64,000 bases of DNA from an uncultured Pelagibacteraceae bacterium. Lineage in GTDB: Bacteria; Pseudomonadota; Alphaproteobacteria; Pelagibacterales; Pelagibacteraceae. Location of the stretch: NCBI GenBank assembly GCA_902581775.1, contig CACHPJ010000003.1:1-64000 (forward strand), given 5' to 3'. This document shows, in pieces, positions 61,322 through 64,000 of this stretch (positions are counted from its first letter, which is position 1; every line of letters starts with the position of its first letter). A program made the position numbers and the translations under genes. Under the pieces are notes generated by a model. The model saw only the letters and a program-made list of their open reading frames with translations, did not search any database and had not been told where the DNA came from.

Positions 61322-62185
61322 ATGGCGAATAAGGAAACTCTAGAAAATATAAAAAAACTCCGTGAATTAACAGGTGTAGGATTTAAAGATTGTAAATTAG
61401 CTATAGATGAAAACGGTGGCGATTTAGAAAAATCTGTTGATTTTTTGAGGAAAAAAGGAATTGCTAAAGCATCCAAAAAAATGAGTAGGACAGCCTCAGA
61501 AGGATTGGTTTTAGTACATGAAGAAAATAATTCAGTTTCATTGATTGAGATTAACAGTGAAACCGATTTTGTAGCTAAAAATAAAGATTTTATATCTTTT
61601 TGCAAAGAAATTTCTGAGATTAATTTTAAAGAAAAAGCCAATCTTGAGGCAATATCTCAAACAAAAATGAAAAACGGCTCAACAGTAAAAGATACTTTGG
61701 TCGACTTAATAGCAAAAATTGGTGAAAAAATATCTCTAAGAAGAGCAAAATTTTTTGATAATGAAAATGGAATAAATTTTTTTTATGTTCATACCCAATT
61801 AGAAAAAAAAATAGGAAAAATTGTTTCAGTTGTCAAGCTTTCAAATATTGAAGATAAAAATAAAGATCTCGGAAATAAAATATGTATGCACATTGCAGCG
61901 TCAAATCCAATTTCTCTTGATAAAAATGATCTTGATAAAAAAATCGTAGATAAAGAAACTGAAATTGTTAAAGAAGAACTCTTAAATTCTGGAAAAAAGG
62001 AAGATATTATAGAAAAAATTGCTAAAGGTAAAATAAACAAATTTATTGATGATAATACTTTGTTAAATCAAGCGTGGATTATTGATCCCAAAAAAAAAGT
62101 TTCTGATATTCTTAAAGAAAACTCTGTAAATTCCCAAATTAAAATTATAGACTTCACAAGATTTAAAGTTGGCGAAGGAGTTTAA
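61322..62185 (+). CDS. tsf: elongation factor Ts
   Basis: This 287-residue nucleotide exchange factor for EF-Tu starts ANKETLENIKKLRELTGVGF and has the signature DCKLAIDENGGDLEKSVDFL. The TDFVAKNKDF segment follows at about residue 80. The ATG at 61322 is preferred: the upstream part of the same open frame (from 61205) overlaps rpsB and has no EF-Ts likeness. Ten nt separate it from rpsB; frr follows without a gap. Confidence 0.96.
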   Translation: MANKETLENIKKLRELTGVGFKDCKLAIDENGGDLEKSVDFLRKKGIAKASKKMSRTASEGLVLVHEENNSVSLIEINSETDFVAKNKDFISFCKEISEINFKEKANLEAISQTKMKNGSTVKDTLVDLIAKIGEKISLRRAKFFDNENGINFFYVHTQLEKKIGKIVSVVKLSNIEDKNKDLGNKICMHIAASNPISLDKNDLDKKIVDKETEIVKEELLNSGKKEDIIEKIAKGKINKFIDDNTLLNQAWIIDPKKKVSDILKENSVNSQIKIIDFTRFKVGEGV

Positions 62186-62746
62186 ATGACCAGTCAGTTT
62201 AATGAAAAAGAATATTCATCAAAGATGGATAAAACAATCCATTCTTTAAAAAAAGATATTTCAACTCTTAGGACTGGCAGAGCTAATTCTTCAATGTTGG
62301 ATATAATAAAAGTGGAAGTTTATGGACAACAAATGCCCATAAATCAATTAGCCACAATAAGTGTTCCTGAAGCAAGGTTAATTACAATCCAAGTTTGGGA
62401 TCAAGCTAATGTTCCATTTGTAGACTCGGCTATAAAAAAGTCTGATCTGGGTGTCAATCCTCAAATTGATGGACAATTATTAAGAATAAGAATTCCAGAT
62501 TTAACAGAAGAAAGAAGAAAAGAACTAACAAAAATCTTAAAAAACATGAGTGAAAAAAGTAAAGTCTCAATCCGAAATATAAGAAGAGACGCTAATGAAG
62601 ATATTAAAAACCTATTAAAAAATAAAGATGCAAGCGAGGACGAAACTAAAAATTTTGAAAAAAAAATTCAAAAACTTACCGATGATAACATAGTTGTAAT
62701 AGACAAAATTGTTTTAGATAAAGAAAAAGAAATATTGAGCATATGA
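62186..62746 (+). CDS. frr: ribosome recycling factor
   Basis: This 186-residue three-helix-bundle protein has LRTGRANSSMLDIIKVEVYG (about 29), IPDLTEERRKELTKILKNM and VSIRNIRRDANEDIK (about 131). It directly follows tsf: the usual pyrH gene is missing from between them. Its stop overlaps the uppS start by 4 nt. Confidence 0.96.
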   Translation: MTSQFNEKEYSSKMDKTIHSLKKDISTLRTGRANSSMLDIIKVEVYGQQMPINQLATISVPEARLITIQVWDQANVPFVDSAIKKSDLGVNPQIDGQLLRIRIPDLTEERRKELTKILKNMSEKSKVSIRNIRRDANEDIKNLLKNKDASEDETKNFEKKIQKLTDDNIVVIDKIVLDKEKEILSI

Positions 62747-63420
62747 ACAGACTCAAGCACATTGCCTTTATTATGGACGGCAATGGAAGATGGGGTATTA
62801 AAAAAAGAAGAGGTAGAAATTATGGACATCTAAAGGGTGTAGAAGTAGTTCAAAATATTGTAAAGGCATCGATTTCGTTTAAAATACCAATAATAACCTT
62901 TTTCGTTTTTTCTACTGAAAACTGGAAAAGACCTAAAACTGAGATAAATTTTCTTTTTAAGTTAATAAATTCTTATTTTGAAAAAGAAATACATGATGTT
63001 ATGAAAAATAGAATTAAAATAAACTTCCTAGGAAAATTATCGAATATTCCAAAAAAAACAAAAGAAACTATAAAAAAAACTATTCAAATAACCAAAAAGA
63101 ATAAAAATATTCTGGTAAACCTTGCCATTAATTATGGTTCGAAATCTGAAATAATTGACTCATTTAAAAAAATTAAAAAAAATAAATCAAAAATTTCAAA
63201 AACATCCATAGAAAATAATCTATATACTAGCAATCTACCAGATCCTGACATACTCATAAGAACTGGAGGAAAAAAAAGATTAAGTAATTTTATGTTGTGG
63301 CAGCTTGCATATACTGAGTTGTATTTTCTAGATAAACTCTGGCCAGAATTTAATAAAAAAGATTTAAGTAAAATTATTTCGAAATATAAAAAAATAAAAA
63401 GAAATTTCGGTGGTATTTAA
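62743..63420 (+). CDS. uppS: undecaprenyl diphosphate synthase
   Basis: This 225-residue cis-prenyltransferase has HIAFIMDGNGRWGIKKRRGR at the N-terminus (catalytic Asp), FFVFSTENWKRPKTEINFL (about 54), and the C-terminal DPDILIRTGGKKRLSNFMLWQ with YTELYFLDKLWPEF. It makes the lipid carrier for peptidoglycan and surface glycans. Slightly shorter than the typical 240-250. Confidence 0.95.
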   Translation: MNRLKHIAFIMDGNGRWGIKKRRGRNYGHLKGVEVVQNIVKASISFKIPIITFFVFSTENWKRPKTEINFLFKLINSYFEKEIHDVMKNRIKINFLGKLSNIPKKTKETIKKTIQITKKNKNILVNLAINYGSKSEIIDSFKKIKKNKSKISKTSIENNLYTSNLPDPDILIRTGGKKRLSNFMLWQLAYTELYFLDKLWPEFNKKDLSKIISKYKKIKRNFGGI

Positions 63421-63423
63421 AAT

Positions 63424-64000
63424 ATGCACAGGGAAATAAAACAAAGAATTATTACATCAATTTTTTTATTTTTATTGTTTATCTTAATGTTTCTTAAAAA
63501 CTATTTTTTATTATATGTTTTAATTATAATAACAGTAATTTCACTTATAGAGTTTTATAATTTAATAAATAGAACCTTAAAATCACAATTTTTTAAAATT
63601 TGTTTGTCATTATTATTTCTAGCTTACATATTCGTCATAAACATGATTTTAATTATATTGACTCAAAATTTTTCTTCGAACTTTTTTGTTTTCTTCACGC
63701 TTTTGATATGTTTTATATCAGATATAGGTGGATTACTATTTGGTAAAATTTTTAAAGGTCCGAAATTAACAAACATTAGTCCTAATAAAACAATTTCTGG
63801 TAGCATTGGGTGTTTTATTTTACCCGTTGTAATTTCAATAATTTTTTCTTTATTTAATTTAATCGAATTTAATTTAACACTAATATTATTTATTTTCTCA
63901 ACAGTACTTTTTTGTCAGTTAGGCGATCTATTAATTTCATTTTTAAAAAGAAAAGCCAAAGTAAAAGATACTGGAAATTTTTTGCCAGGTCATGGAGGGG
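63424..64000 (+). CDS. cdsA: phosphatidate cytidylyltransferase, 3'-truncated by the window end
   Basis: About 192 codons are visible before the window ends. The membrane protein starts MHREIKQRIITSIFLFLLF. It has successive helices and reaches the family core: FISDIGGLLFGKIFKGPKLT (about 100), ISPNKTISGSIGC, and CQLGDLLISFLKRKAKVKD with GNFLPGHGG (about 160-190; the D-x-x-D/G-H signature region). It makes CDP-diacylglycerol. It begins 3 nt after uppS. Confidence 0.93.
   Translation, partial: MHREIKQRIITSIFLFLLFILMFLKNYFLLYVLIIITVISLIEFYNLINRTLKSQFFKICLSLLFLAYIFVINMILIILTQNFSSNFFVFFTLLICFISDIGGLLFGKIFKGPKLTNISPNKTISGSIGCFILPVVISIIFSLFNLIEFNLTLILFIFSTVLFCQLGDLLISFLKRKAKVKDTGNFLPGHGG

Noticed and set aside
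1-64000. CRISPR arrays, insertion sequences, prophage genes, rRNA, tmRNA
   Set aside because: None was seen on reading both strands. Repetitive A/T tracts are compositional.

Overview
The window looks like a chromosomal segment of a SAR11-type alphaproteobacterium (Pelagibacterales, Candidatus Pelagibacter-like). It is very A+T-rich and lysine/asparagine-rich, with almost no intergenic space and many 1-14 nt gene overlaps (ATGA, TAATG). It carries aprM-aprB-aprA, which is typical of marine SAR11, and the alphaproteobacterial order birA-coaX-rnj-DUF1467-proS-lolC-lolD-dnaE and rpsB-tsf-frr-uppS-cdsA. No insertion sequence, phage gene, CRISPR array or rRNA was seen. One tRNA (Met, CAT) lies at 41438-41514. 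No stretch longer than about 220 bases lacks a gene.

Layout. (1) 0.2-9.4 kb: a CADD-type folate-related oxygenase, a small HxGH nucleotidyltransferase, APS reductase (aprM, aprB, aprA), a TauE-type exporter, sulfolactate sulfo-lyase (suyAB) and sulfoacetaldehyde acetyltransferase (xsc). (2) 9.4-16.7 kb: a surface-polymer block with an SxtJ-like membrane protein, a 50-aa DUF5989 protein, a NodU-like carbamoyltransferase, three SGNH-fold proteins, a methyltransferase and an M23 peptidase. (3) 16.7-25.2 kb: SDR, TerC and GMC flavoprotein genes, divergent from a TRAP transporter followed by hpsN (DHPS to sulfolactate) and a zinc alcohol dehydrogenase. (4) 25.2-29.3 kb: seven small genes (two secreted paralogues, four small proteins that look like dimeric alpha-beta-barrel folds, one membrane protein), then an inverse-autotransporter-like barrel and a separate secreted protein. 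(5) 29.3-39.1 kb: a frameshifted methyltransferase, pta, an Ldh_2-family dehydrogenase (comC-like), a secreted protein, ald and tpa, divergent from a tauABC transporter with an unusually enlarged permease. (6) 39.1-47.6 kb: SGNH protein, acyltransferase, a second DUF5989-like protein, tRNA-Met, and a dTDP-6-deoxyhexose/C-methyl-sugar cluster with glycosyltransferases. (7) 47.6-64 kb: adenine and methylthioadenosine salvage, a cis-CaaD-like tautomerase and core housekeeping genes. The window end cuts cdsA.

The unifying theme is C2/C3 organosulfonate catabolism. Taurine would enter by TauABC and be deaminated by Tpa, with Ald regenerating pyruvate. Xsc would then cleave sulfoacetaldehyde to acetyl phosphate and sulfite, and Pta would make acetyl-CoA. 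DHPS would enter by the TRAP system and be oxidised by HpsN to sulfolactate. SuyAB would cleave sulfolactate to pyruvate and sulfite, with the Ldh_2 enzyme as a candidate for sulfolactate/sulfopyruvate interconversion. Both routes converge on sulfite, which could be oxidised by AprBA-AprM or exported by TauE. All these genes lie within about 39 kb, interleaved with envelope-sugar genes, and no dedicated regulator is visible among them. Functions are inferred from motifs and context read by eye; no database search was possible.
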